A DNA stretch of 64,000 nucleotides. Source: Heracleum sosnowskyi (Eukaryota; Streptophyta; Magnoliopsida; Apiales; Apiaceae). Within the stretch, counting starts at the first letter, position 1; the number at the start of each line of letters is the position of its first letter. Location: positions 139,507,228 through 139,571,227 of the forward strand of contig CM061235.1 of the NCBI GenBank assembly GCA_030848705.1, given 5' to 3'. This document shows, piece by piece, positions 53,903 through 64,000 of this stretch. The position numbers and the translations under genes were made by a program. The notes under the pieces are model-generated. The model searched no databases. It was given only the letters and a program-made list of their open reading frames with translations, and was not told the DNA's origin.

Positions 53903-56133
53903 TCTATACTATATTATTAAAGACGAAACATTAAAAGTTTTGTAGTCTGGTCATGAAAGTTTTTGTAGTCTGGTCACTCAATTCATAGCCGTTAGATATT
54001 TTTGATCAAATCGATGGGAACCGTTAGATAAAATATTAAAATTAATATATAGAATATCTTTTATATTTTTCCTAACTATAACATCTCATTTTCCAAAAAT
54101 ATTGAAAACAATTTTATTTACTAAAATAACATAATAAAGTTATAATTGCTAATAACTAACTCATTACCTTTTTTTAGCCAAATTGTATATATTTTTTTAT
54201 ATTTTCTAACTAAAATTTATACTTTTCTATTTTTCCTAACTAAAACCTCTCATTTTCCAAAAATATCACGAACATATCTATTTAATAAAATAAAATAATA
54301 ATATTATAATTATTAATGACTAACCGATTAGTTTTTTTTCCCCAAAACGTATATTCATTTTTATATTTCATAACTAATATTTCTCTTAACTAAAACCTCA
54401 AAAATATTACGGACTATTACATTTAGTAGCATAAAATACTAATATTATACATCTATCTATCTATCTATACTATATTATTAAAGACGAAACATTGAAAGTT
54501 TTGGTACCTGTTTTTTTTATAATCATTTATCCTTTCAGTTAAAATGCATTACCATTTTTTTCTAAAAAAATCACGAGCAATTTCCTTTTCAGCTAAAATA
54601 TGTTACTTTTTCTATTTACTTTACTAAAATCCATCATTTCCCAAATATATCACGAGCAAACTCTTACTTATTTATTTTAAAACATATTTAAATATTTTTA
54701 ATTGGCAATTACATTTCCCCTCTTTTTCTAGAAAAATCACGGGCAGTTACCTTTTTCGGCTAAAACATGTTATATTTTCTATTTTTCTTACTAAAATTTC
54801 TACTTTTCCAATTATATCACGGGCAAACCCTTGCTTATTTACTTTAAAATCTATTTTAATAATTTTAATTGACAATTATCTTTTTCAACTAAAACGTGTC
54901 ACCTTTTGTATTTTTCTTACTAAAACCCTTCTTTTTTTCAAAAATATCACGGGCCAATCGTGACTTTTATATTTTAAAATTCAACGAAAACATGTTACTT
55001 TCTATTTTTTCTTACTAAAACCCCTCTTTTTCCAAAATATCATGGGCAAACTGTTACTTATTTATTTTAAAATCTATTTTAATACTTTTAATTATTTAAA
55101 AATATTTAACACGCCTACTTATTTTTTTAACAAATGCAATTAATAAAATATAAATAATAAAATTAACAATTATTAAAAACAATTCGTGCATCGCACGAGT
55201 TTTAAGCTATATTATTAAAGACGAAACATTAAAAGTTTGGTAGTCGGATGGACGGACGGTCGGTACTTAGTGATTTTATTTAATTGCCCTTACTTATTTT
55301 TTTAAAAACTATCACTAAATAATAACATTATTTATAACAAATTACTTTTTCAGCTAAAATACATTACCTTTTTTTTAAAACAAAATCTTCTCTTTTTCTA
55401 AAAAAAACACGGGCGGTTATCTTTTTTAACAAAAATATGTTACTCTTTCTATTTTTCCTTACTAAAACCCCTCATTTTCCAAAAATATCACGGGCAAACC
55501 CTTACTTATTTATTTGAAAAATCTATTTTTTTATTTTAATAATTAAAAGTATTAAAATCTATTTTAATACTTTTAATTATGAGCACTTTTTCAGCTGAAA
55601 CATGTTACTTTTTCAATTTTTTCATTTTCTAAAGAAATTATTATTAAATAATAACATTTTTATAACCAACTACCTTTTCAGCTAAAATACATTACTTTTT
55701 CTATTTTTTCTAACAAAATCCTCTATTTTTCTAAAATAAATCACCGGCAATTATCATTTTCAACTAAAACATGTTACTCTTTCTATTTTTCCTTACTAAA
55801 AACCCTCATTTTCCAAAAATATCTCGGGCAAATCCCTACTTATTTATTTTGAAACCTATTTAAATACTTTTAATTACAGACACTTACCTTTTCACATAAA
55901 AACATGTTACTTTTTCTATTTTTCCTTACTAAGACCCCTACTTTTCCAAAAAAATCACGGATAAACAGTTATTAATTTATTTTAAAATTTATTTTAATAC
56001 TTTTAATTATTTAAAAAAGTTTAACACGCCTACTTATTTTTTTAGCAAATGCAAATTAATAAAATATTAAAACATAAATAATAAAAATAATAATTATTAA
56101 TAGCAATCCGTGGATCGCACGGGTTTTAAGCTA
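53903..56133. mobile_element. Helitron-like copies, nested or tandem
   Basis: The 5'-end-like sequence TCTATACTATATTATTAAAG occurs after A at 53903 and again at 54464. A shortened version (CTATATTATTAAAG) is at 55207. Each is followed by ACGAAACATT. The 3'-end-like hairpins are at 55184-55198 (TCGTGC/GCACGA) and 56108-56122 (CCGTG/CACGG), each followed by GTTTTAAGCTA; the expected CTRR terminus is imperfect. The interior carries about a dozen copies of an ATCACGGGCAAAC-type word with A/T-rich spacers. No Rep/helicase is encoded. Confidence 0.55.
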
Positions 56134-56830
56134 CTATTTATATAATATAATATAGAAATAATAGTTTGGATCAAAATTTAGATTACATTATCCAAGTTGA
56201 TAAAAAATTTGGATAAAAATTTGGATCAATTAATAATAAAGTTGGATTTTTGGATCAGTTGATTGCCGGAGATGGCCGAGAGATGGAATTTGCAGTTGTG
56301 AAGTGATGGCTTCTTCACTGTATGATATGACAAAAATCACATGGCCATGCAGACAGTTCCAGTATTGTAGGCCCACCCTTTATCATACCCCCACATGTAT
56401 ATGTGGATACCTATGTATATTTTTTGACCCATCCTTCCCTACTCAACCCAATATGCATTAGGAAAACATCTTATTCATGATTAACCCAATATGCATTAGG
56501 AACACATCTTATTCATGATTAATTACACAGATTCTAGCAGTATATAGAATTTCATTCCCCTGTAAATCGTTTTAGTTGTTTTTTGATTATATCTTTGTAA
56601 TTATTTATATTCTTTAGGATTTTCTTTATTAATAATTGGACTTATTTTACAAATAAATACGTATTCATTTTTTGGTCAAATTCATGAAAAATAAATAACA
56701 GGTGAATTGAAAATCAACAAATGTAACAAATACGTTTCTATGTATAGAAAATAGAAATTTTACACTCTCACTAAAACTAAAACTAAAACTTTATTTGTTA
56801 ACACTTAACACTCACTCTCAACAACATTAA
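56134..56830. other. Upstream region of the LNG/TRM gene
   Basis: A+T-rich. It includes a 38-bp direct duplication (56445-56482 and 56483-56520, one mismatch; words AACCCAATATGCATTAGG and CTTATTCATGATT). The promoter should lie here or just after, but I cannot point to one TATA box with confidence. Confidence 0.5.
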
Positions 56831-57401
56831 ATACAAACATTAAACCATTTCCTATTACAGTCTCATCCGGGCTGTCTTTGGTTTTTTCTTCTGTAACAAC
56901 TGCTCCCTTGATTCTTCCCCAGATTTGCCTTGCACCTATGCGTTGTATTATTATATTTTTTGGCAATTGAAAGGTATCATTCTTTATTTACATATATACA
57001 TATATCTTTCTTAAAGTCTTTGTTATTTTCCTGTTTCATTTGGGTTCCCAGATTTTGTTTAAAGACCTTGTATTGTATAGTAAAATGTTTGATTTTGTAT
57101 AATTCCAAATGGGCTTCTGAAAACATTTCTGAAATCTTGATTTCTTGGCTAATAAAGGCCCAATCTTTGTAAGTTTTTGGATGTGGGCTGAAGAATGTGA
57201 TGTTCTTGGATTTGTTTTCAAGGTCTTTGAAATTCAAGATTCTGAATTTATTTCATATGGAAATTAACAAGATTAATCTCAGTTTGTAGTGGAAGAGTTT
57301 GTATTAGCATTAGTAAAGGGGCCATAGATCCAAATTTGTCAAGGAATTGACTGTTACATACTTGTTATTTTTCAGTAGGGTAGCTGAGAGAAGGGAAGAT
57401 A
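56830..57401 (+). promoter_or_regulatory. Probable 5' UTR with an intron, LNG/TRM gene
   Basis: A C/T-rich leader (about 56830-56970) ends in AAAGGTATC, a possible donor. TTATTTTTCAGTAGGG near 57374 is a good acceptor 27 bp before the ATG. The intron would be about 400 bp and T-rich, as in plants. The transcription start is not determined. Confidence 0.45.
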
Positions 57402-60400
57402 ATGGCTGCAAAGCTTTTACAATCCCTTACTGAGGAAAATCCGGATTTGTCGAAGCAGATAGGATGTATGACTGGAATTTTCCAGCTCTTTGATCGCCAG
57501 CATTTAGCAACTGGTAGGCGTATCACAGGTCACCCGAGAAGACTCCCCCCTGGTAATTTATCGTTAACCTGTGCTTATTGCTGTTTTTGATTAAATGTAG
57601 ATGCCAATCCTACTTCCATGCTTTTGTCGGTTATATAGAAATCCGTCAATTTGTTTCAATGATTGTGTGGATACAAGAAAATTGATCCAATTAATTTACT
57701 AAATATTATGCTTTTAGTGTCTGAAGTTTGTCTCTTTGCATGAATTTTCATGATCAAGTAATGGTTATGCTTTCAGGTAATGTTCGTTCTTCTAACATAT
57801 CACTAGTTTCTGTGAGGAAACCACGTAGTCAAGTACCTCTATTAGTTTATGTATATATGATTTAGGTCAATCTGTTCTGGATTCTTTAATCTGCACTAAA
57901 TAGCTAGTAGTAGTAGATATAACTACTCAAATTACAACTTAATTGTTAATATTCCTATATCAGAGTCCAGAGACCTGTAAAAGCCTTCCTTCTAGAGTTA
58001 TATAGTTGCAAAATGTACACTATGTCTTGGTCAGTTTTGTTGTCTTCCATTCTCTTTGTAAACTGCAACCCTATATTATCATCACGTTGATCTCACCCAC
58101 AGGTGATTCCGACTACAACTGCAGCACTACTGGTACAGATATAAATAACAGATACTACCGACGTCCAGCAGTGGTAAGCACTTTAGTTATGCTATTCTGT
58201 CTATTTACTGATTTTTTGAGTCAATTTCTACAACATATGTTAAACATTATTGAAACTAATTTGTTCATTATTCGACGATTTTTACATAAGAGGATCCTGA
58301 ACTGTAGCGAAATTTGTTTCTCAGTTAAAGATTAAGGGTTGTGTTTTCACAGTTAAAGATGGTCATATATTTTTGCATTTTGCTTAAGTAATATCATCAT
58401 AATTGCCTTGTGTTGGATTTATCTATCTTCCACATGGATATGTGCTCAAAATTTTTCTTAACAATGTCAACTGAAAGTAGTCCAGTCAACAATATTCTTA
58501 AGAATTTACCTCTTTGTTACTGGTATTGTCATTGCAGATACAAGTCTGATAACATGTTTTCTTTGGCAGGAAAACCAGTCAAACAAAAGTAACCTTGAGG
58601 AACAAAGATTATCCACAGAAACGTCTAGACCTTCTTTTTCCTCTTCATCCCATTCGTCTTCTTTCTCTTCTCTTGACTTTAACAGAACTGCTCAACCAGA
58701 GCCCTTGTCCTTTGACCATATGATTTTTTCTGAAGTTCCTTCGAGGAGACAACCAATTCGCCAATCAAGTGCATCTCCACATTCTGAGCATCAAAGCCAA
58801 AACCTTCGTGATGTGGTCAGGGACTCCATGTACAGAGAACTGCGCGAACTATCAGTTAAAACTATTAAAAAAGAGGCAACATATGATTCTTCGGTGAAGC
58901 GGAGGGACTCACCGAGACCGCCTCATTTATCCAAAATCAATGATGGAAGTTACAGACATGGCCGCGATGAAAGACATAATATGCCTGTTGATTTGGAAGA
59001 GTCTCTTAAGGTTTTTTCTGAAGTTCAAGAGGCACGACCTTGGTATTTGGATGAACCTAGTAAACTCTCAAGGTCATCATCCTACCAATTAAGAGATAGA
59101 TCTCCATATTTAACTCCAAAGGATGCTCCACGCTATTCATATGATGAAAGGGAAAGAAGTCACTTATCTTATGATTCACAGGACAGTATGAACCAAACCT
59201 TAAAGCTGAAAGAACTACCAAGACTTTCATTGGACAGCAGAGAGAGTTCAATGAGGAGTTTCAATTCCGACACACAATCTAGCTTTATGTCAAAAAGTAT
59301 GCAGGAAAGTGGGAACTATACTGACCAGGTTCTTCCAGGCCAGCACCAAATATTCGAATCTCAGCAACGACCTCCCAGCGTCGTAGCAAAGTTGATGGGA
59401 TTGGAATCATTGCCAAACTCTGCATCCAACATAGAAAACAAGATTAGAACTAATACTGTCAAAGAATCTGAAGCCTCTTCAAGCTCCTCAAAAGCAACTG
59501 ATGCATACAGATCGATACAACCATTTGAATTCTCTAGGAATTCTTGGAAGGAACCAACATCACCCCGCTGGAGGAATCCCGATCCAGTTATGAAACCCAT
59601 ATCAAGAGTTTCTATTGAACCAGCACCATGGCGTCTTCATGACGGGACTCGAGGGTCTCGGAAGGTGGTCCCCAGAAATATGAAAGCTCCGGAGAAAGCA
59701 CCCAGCCCCTTTCCTTCTGTTTACAGTGAGATAGAAAACAGATTGAAAGATCTTGAATTTAGGCAATCTGGAAAGGATCTCAGAGCTCTTAAACAGATCC
59801 TTCAAGCAATGCAAGTGAAGGGGCTGGTAGATAACAGCAAAGGAGGATATCAAGACCATGAACAAATGTACACGGGCCCCAATCAAAATACAAGAGAGAT
59901 GAACCAAAAACAGAAACAAAATAAACAAAATGATCATGTTTCTATTCATACATCCCAGAGATCCATTTCTTCAAGGACATCCGAATCTCCAATTGTCATC
60001 ATGAAACCTGCAAAACTTGTGGAAAAATCTGGTACCCGTGTTTCATCAGTAGTCCCACCTGACCGCTTGCCCATCAGATCTAGAAGACAGGGCAGTGACT
60101 ATTCAGATAAGAAAACTGGATCAAATACTAGCAGGATGGCTAATGATCAGATTTCTAAGACTAGTCGCAGAGACCATACTGAGACATCTACCGACATGAA
60201 AGGTAATGTCAGAATTTCAAAATCACAAATATCAACGAGACACCAGCAGGTGCCCGCAGAAAGCACTACTAGTTATGTAAAGAGCTCAGGATCAATCAGC
60301 CCAAGATTGCAACAGAAGAAACTCGAGATGGAGAAGCGATCCCGACCTCCTATATCTCCATCTGATTCCAGTAAATTAAAGAAGCAACAATCAAACAAGC

Positions 60401-62045
60401 AGCAACCAGAGTCAAGTTCACCTGGTGGGAGACTGCGAGCCAAATCCTTAATTTTGCAACAAAGTGATGGCAACCAGAGTCCACTAATGCAGACATCGAA
60501 GTACTCTAAAAGCCTTGTAGCGAAGGTAGGTATTTCTAGCTAATGAAATATTATTTGAATTTTCAGTCTACTTTAAGGACTAGGGGAGTGACATTTTATT
60601 TATATATTCTTTCAGAGATCAAGTGTGATGAGAACTGAAGATGATTCAGTGGAAGAACTTGGTACAACTTCCCCTGAATATCCCAGTCCCGTTTCGGTCC
60701 TCGACGGTGCAGAATATATTGATAATGAACCATCACGTTTGAGTCAGATCCTAGAGACCATCAAAGGTATGAATTTTCTCATTATGTCGTAAATATGTTA
60801 TTCTGTTAATACCAAGAAATACGCTGAAATTTATGTTTTAGTCGACTGCTATAAGCAGTTTCTTTGCGGTGTTGAATTCTTGACGCTTGATTGATGACCA
60901 TTCCTTCCCTTTCAACCTTATATCTATCAAAGAAATCCAAAGCCACCTCTGTCAAAGCTGTATGATTGCATAATATTACAGGCTTGAATATATTTTTGTT
61001 TGTAATAGCATGAGGCCCGAGGGTGCTAATGAGTAGTATAGTAATGATGTAGTATGTAGGCGTAGACCGTGCCTGTTGTGCAAAACTAAAGCGTTTTTTT
61101 AAAATCTAATATTAGTTATGAATAAGAACAAAAACTTGTGTATGATTCTTATTTGTGACTAGCTTTTGTCTAATATTTAATCTCTCTTGTTGCATTGCAC
61201 TTGCAGATAATTCCTCATTGAAGTTAAGTGACAATGTAACAAAAGAGCAGTGGCATTCAGTAGATAGTAATGAACCTAGCACCTGGGAATCTAGTCTTAC
61301 ACCTCAGGTTAATCGAAAGAAACTACAGAGCATCGACCACTTGGTACAGAAACTTAGAAGACTAAACTCAGGCCATGATGAAGCCCGGACAGATTATATT
61401 GCGTCTCTTTGTGAGAACACAAATCCTGATGACAGATACATATCAGAGATATTTTTGGCTTCTGGTCTGCTCCTCAGGGATCTTGGTTCAAATGTGACAA
61501 CCTTCCAGTTTCACCAATCAGGCCAACCAATTAACCCCGAGTTATTCTTGGTCTTGGAACAAACCAAAGCTAGTACTCGACTTAAGGAAGGCTGTAGAGC
61601 AGAAAAGGTTGTCCAATTGAAGACTGACAATGAAAAAAATCACAGAAAACTCATTTTTGATGCTGTTAATGAAGTTTTGACCAGAAAGTTAACTTTCATC
61701 AGACAGTCTAAAGAACCATGGTTGCGGCATCCGGCAGTAACAAGGAAGACCCTCAATGCCCAGAAACTCCTTAGGGAATCATGTTTTGAGATTGAGCAGC
61801 TTCAAGCCAAGAAACCAGCTTGCAGCTTGGAAGATGAGGATGATGGGCTAAAAAGCATCTTGTGGGAAGATGTGCTGCATCCGTCGGAAAGTTTTACAGA
61901 TTTTCAAGGAGAAATATCAGGGTTGGTATTGGATATCGAGAGATCGCTCTTTAAAGACTTGGTTGGAGAGATTGTGACCGTTGAAGCTGCTAACTTGCGA
62001 GTAAAAACCTCTGGCAAGCTCTGTAGGCAACTGTTTGTAAATTAG
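57402..62045 (+). CDS. LNG: LONGIFOLIA/TRM family protein (five coding exons)
   Basis: Exons inferred by eye: 57402-57552, 58103-58173, 58570-60525, 60616-60766 and 61207-62045. All introns are GT-AG and all junctions stay in frame, giving about 1,055 residues, in the normal family range. The N-terminus has LSKQIGCMTGIFQLFDRQH, the LNG/TRM start. A Ser-rich stretch follows, then APRYSYDERE and LPRLSLDSRESS, SVVAKLMGLE (about 345-353), KDLRALKQILQAMQ, SPIVIMKPAKL and PSPVSVLD. The C-terminal DUF4378 region (about 851-1050) has DDRYISEIFLASGLL, HRKLIFDAVNEVL and LVLDIERSLFKDLVGE. Arabidopsis LNG1/LNG2 (TRM2/TRM1) promote longitudinal cell elongation, and TRM proteins recruit TONNEAU1 to cortical microtubules. 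By homology it should act there. No break is seen. Confidence 0.92.
57553..58102 (+). other. First coding intron of LNG/TRM
   Basis: 550 bp, from GTAATT after CCTG to CTCACCCACAG. A possible cryptic exon start at about 57778 (TTTCAGGTAATGTTCG) was considered and not used, because exons 1 and 2 join in frame into family-like sequence without it. Confidence 0.7.
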
Positions 62046-62914
62046 TTGGTTAATCCTTGTTTGTAATTTGTCATTATCAAAGGCAATTAGTTTAAACTAT
62101 GTGCACTCTGTTTGGCACCCCTAGACCCAATTTATCCTCAATTTTCTTTTTCTGGAGCGAGTGGTTGATTGTTTTTCCCATAAACATTTCCTGAGTGTAA
62201 TTCACTTACAAATTTCTAAATTTATTTAGATGATTTTTTCTTTCGATGTTTTGTTTGTGTTTTAGACCAACTAATTTTTCAGTTATTATTTATTAGCTCT
62301 TTCATAATTGTTTCTGGAAATTAAAAGGTTGGATGTCTAATTCCTTTTTTCGCCCGGATATCAGTCAAAACGGTATAAAACAAGGATGCATATTTCCTCT
62401 CCATTTACCCAAGTCCCAACCATTAAAATGAATCCCACGTGTAGAACAAAAACTAAACTGGTTGACTTTCTATGGACTGAAGAGCTCATAAAGGTACCAA
62501 AATACAAACTATGGCCAACTAATACACCAAAGTGAAACATCCCTTCACCACAAATTTGAAGCCTCTGGTAAGTCATCAGTCCAGCACAAATTAATAAGTT
62601 CTCGTAAACAGTCTAACACACTGCCTAGAACCACGGCCAAGCTTCGATGACCGATGGAAAGTAGAATATTACAACAAAATATGTATTAATCCAATTTTGA
62701 TTTAGTTAACAGTTTATAAGCGAAATCGACAAAACAAAGTGGTGAAAAATAAACACGAGCTTATCCTTTTAACAACCTAAGGTTTTAGGTAAAAAAGGAA
62801 ACAACACAATTTAAACTAAAAGAAATCATAGCACATGAATGACAGGAAAAGGTCCCAACAAGTTGCTACATTACAATAGGGTATTTCTAGTCTTGAGTCT
62901 GGTTCCTTAATGCT
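62046..62914. other. Convergent 3' region between LNG/TRM and TOM5
   Basis: Should hold the 3' UTRs of both genes. It is A+T-rich with no further coding exon that I recognise. The 71-codon minus-strand frame at 62361-62576 has no family resemblance. Confidence 0.5.
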
Positions 62915-62992
62915 TTAAATGGCCAGGAGTTCACCAAAATTCCGCATGAAAACAATGGAGCCGGCAAACAGCCCAACAGCACGAAGAAATTT
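62915..62992 (-). CDS. TOM5: TOM5 homologue, last coding exon (partial gene)
   Basis: After a T-rich acceptor (minus strand TTTTTTGCAG, ending at 62993), 25 codons and a TAA encode KFLRAVGLFAGSIVFMRNFG then ELLAI. This is the C-terminal membrane segment and tail of plant TOM5, the small tail-anchored subunit of the mitochondrial outer-membrane import (TOM) complex. Plant TOM5 is only about 54 residues, and this exon holds the hydrophobic helix. The N-terminal exon was not found between 62997 and 64000, so it probably lies beyond the right edge. The gene converges on LNG/TRM. The match is short but specific. Confidence 0.72.
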   Translation of the reverse strand, partial: KFLRAVGLFAGSIVFMRNFGELLAI

Positions 62993-64000
62993 CTGCAAAA
63001 AATAATAATAGAGAATTAAATTACGGCAATAAGTGAAAGCTTCAAATAAACATTAATTTTTCAACTTATAAGTTACTTATTAGACATCCCAGACAGGGTT
63101 GTCTAGCAAAAATAGCTTAGCCATTGTGATCAAGACCCAAAATTATACGATAACAATAATAATTACAGAAAAGGAGCAACACACGCCAACTTTAAGTGAT
63201 GAGTGCGTAAATACGTTGACCTACTTGAAGACACTGAATCACACGCCAACTTTAAGTGATGAGTGCGTAAATATGTTGACCTACTTGAAGACACTGAATC
63301 ACACTTAGTTGGCTGTTTAACACAGTCGCATTTAAAAACAAAATCTAAACATATAATATGGAACACCATAGCTCGAAATTAATAATAAAACCAAACCAAA
63401 GCAATATCCCGCTTAGAGCAGGGTTGTAAGATGTACGAAAACCATGCTACCACTCTAGGGAGGTTGTTTCCGTGAAGACCCCCGGGAGTGATATATATAC
63501 ACAGAGACAGATACACACATAAACACTACTCACACTCACAAAGATATATTGATATATATATATATAAGACACTCAACGACTTAAACCGCCTAAGACCCCA
63601 CCTCAACCACTGTAAATACGTTCTCCAAAATCATTAAGGTAGATATTATATCATCTTTGCACTAGTTGCACATATCCATCAAAACTTATGGAATTAATAT
63701 TTGCCAAAATCAAATGCAGGTAAGGTACTAGAGCATTTGTCACATTTGAAAGCAAGAAATTATTGTAAATTCAAAATATACCAAATCAAAATGCAGTTTG
63801 GAAATTATGTTAGAGATTACATAACATTGTTGCCCTTAAACTTGTCTCCCTACCAAAAGAAAAAGAATACACATCGACACCAATTGTAACATATCGTTGA
63901 TACATGAAAATATGCAAAAACAGGAACAAAACCAGGGGATTAAATGGTAAATAAACACCAATTAAACAAATCTAATCAGAATCACACTTCGAACTGTAAT
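62993..64000 (-). other. Probable TOM5 intron, to the window edge
   Basis: No coding exon recognised on either strand. It contains an exact-length 60-bp tandem duplication (63181-63240 and 63241-63300) and a short TA run near 63553-63565. That it is intron rests on the TOM5 exon at its left end; part could be intergenic. Confidence 0.45.
63181..63300. repeat. 60-bp tandem duplication
   Basis: Two adjacent 60-bp units beginning ACACGCCAACTTTAAG and ending ACACTGAATC, with one difference (ATACG against ATATG). Both are non-coding in this context. Confidence 0.9.

Noticed and set aside
57402..57590. 62-codon ORF as a separate small protein
   Set aside because: It is exon 1 of LNG/TRM running into the intron. 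The GTAATT donor at 57553 joins in frame to 58103.
58006..58335. 109-codon ORF in the LNG/TRM introns
   Set aside because: It overlaps exon 2 in the wrong context, mostly intron sequence with no family similarity.

Overview
The window is nuclear DNA of a flowering plant, very probably a eudicot. The evidence is plant LTR retrotransposons of the Copia SIRE/Maximus and Ty3/gypsy types, Stowaway-, PIF- and hAT-like MITEs, Helitron-like ends, and an interrupted host gene whose exons match the plant-specific LONGIFOLIA (LNG/TRM) family. I cannot name the species. About 85% of the window is mobile DNA. Host genes are confined to the last 8 kb.

Layout. 1-1664: A+T-rich intergenic DNA with a small MITE. 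1665-6117: a minus-strand Ty3/gypsy element with ~844-bp LTRs, a broken gag-protease region and a pol that stops at the very start of reverse transcriptase. 6118-8061: Helitron-like 3' ends and intergenic DNA. 8062-12284: a non-coding retrotransposon made of two 2,017-bp LTRs around only 189 bp, with target-site duplication (TSD) CAAAG. 12665-45453: a three-layer nest of one Copia family. Element 1 (TSD TATCT) contains element 2 (TSD AAGAA), whose 3' LTR contains element 3 (TSD AGGTT). Each carries gag, pol and a long third ORF of unrecognised function, in different states of decay. 45454-46595: the far side of an older LTR-like sequence, then intergenic DNA. 46598-46840: a Stowaway-like MITE. 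46896-53473: a four-layer nest (PIF-like MITE > hAT-like element > non-coding LTR element > hAT MITE), each layer supported by terminal repeats and most by TSDs. 53903-56133: Helitron-like copies. 57402-62045: LNG/TRM gene, five coding exons, plus strand. 62915-62992: last coding exon of a minus-strand TOM5 homologue whose 5' part is not found in the window.

How the parts work together. In the Copia family, gag makes the particle, pol supplies protease, integrase, reverse transcriptase and RNase H, and the third ORF is an accessory product. LTR divergence counted by eye (6, 3 and 1 differences for elements 1, 2 and 3) agrees with the nesting order. Element 2 keeps open gag and pol but has lost the 5' two thirds of ORF3. 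Element 3 keeps gag and ORF3 but has one nonsense codon in pol. In all three copies gag and pol are separated by the same unusual junction: gag stops, pol is in another frame that is closed until about 10-13 nt later, and an intron-acceptor-like sequence sits at the start of pol. With ORF3 and the dense AAACTCTG word, this is the most interesting material in the window.
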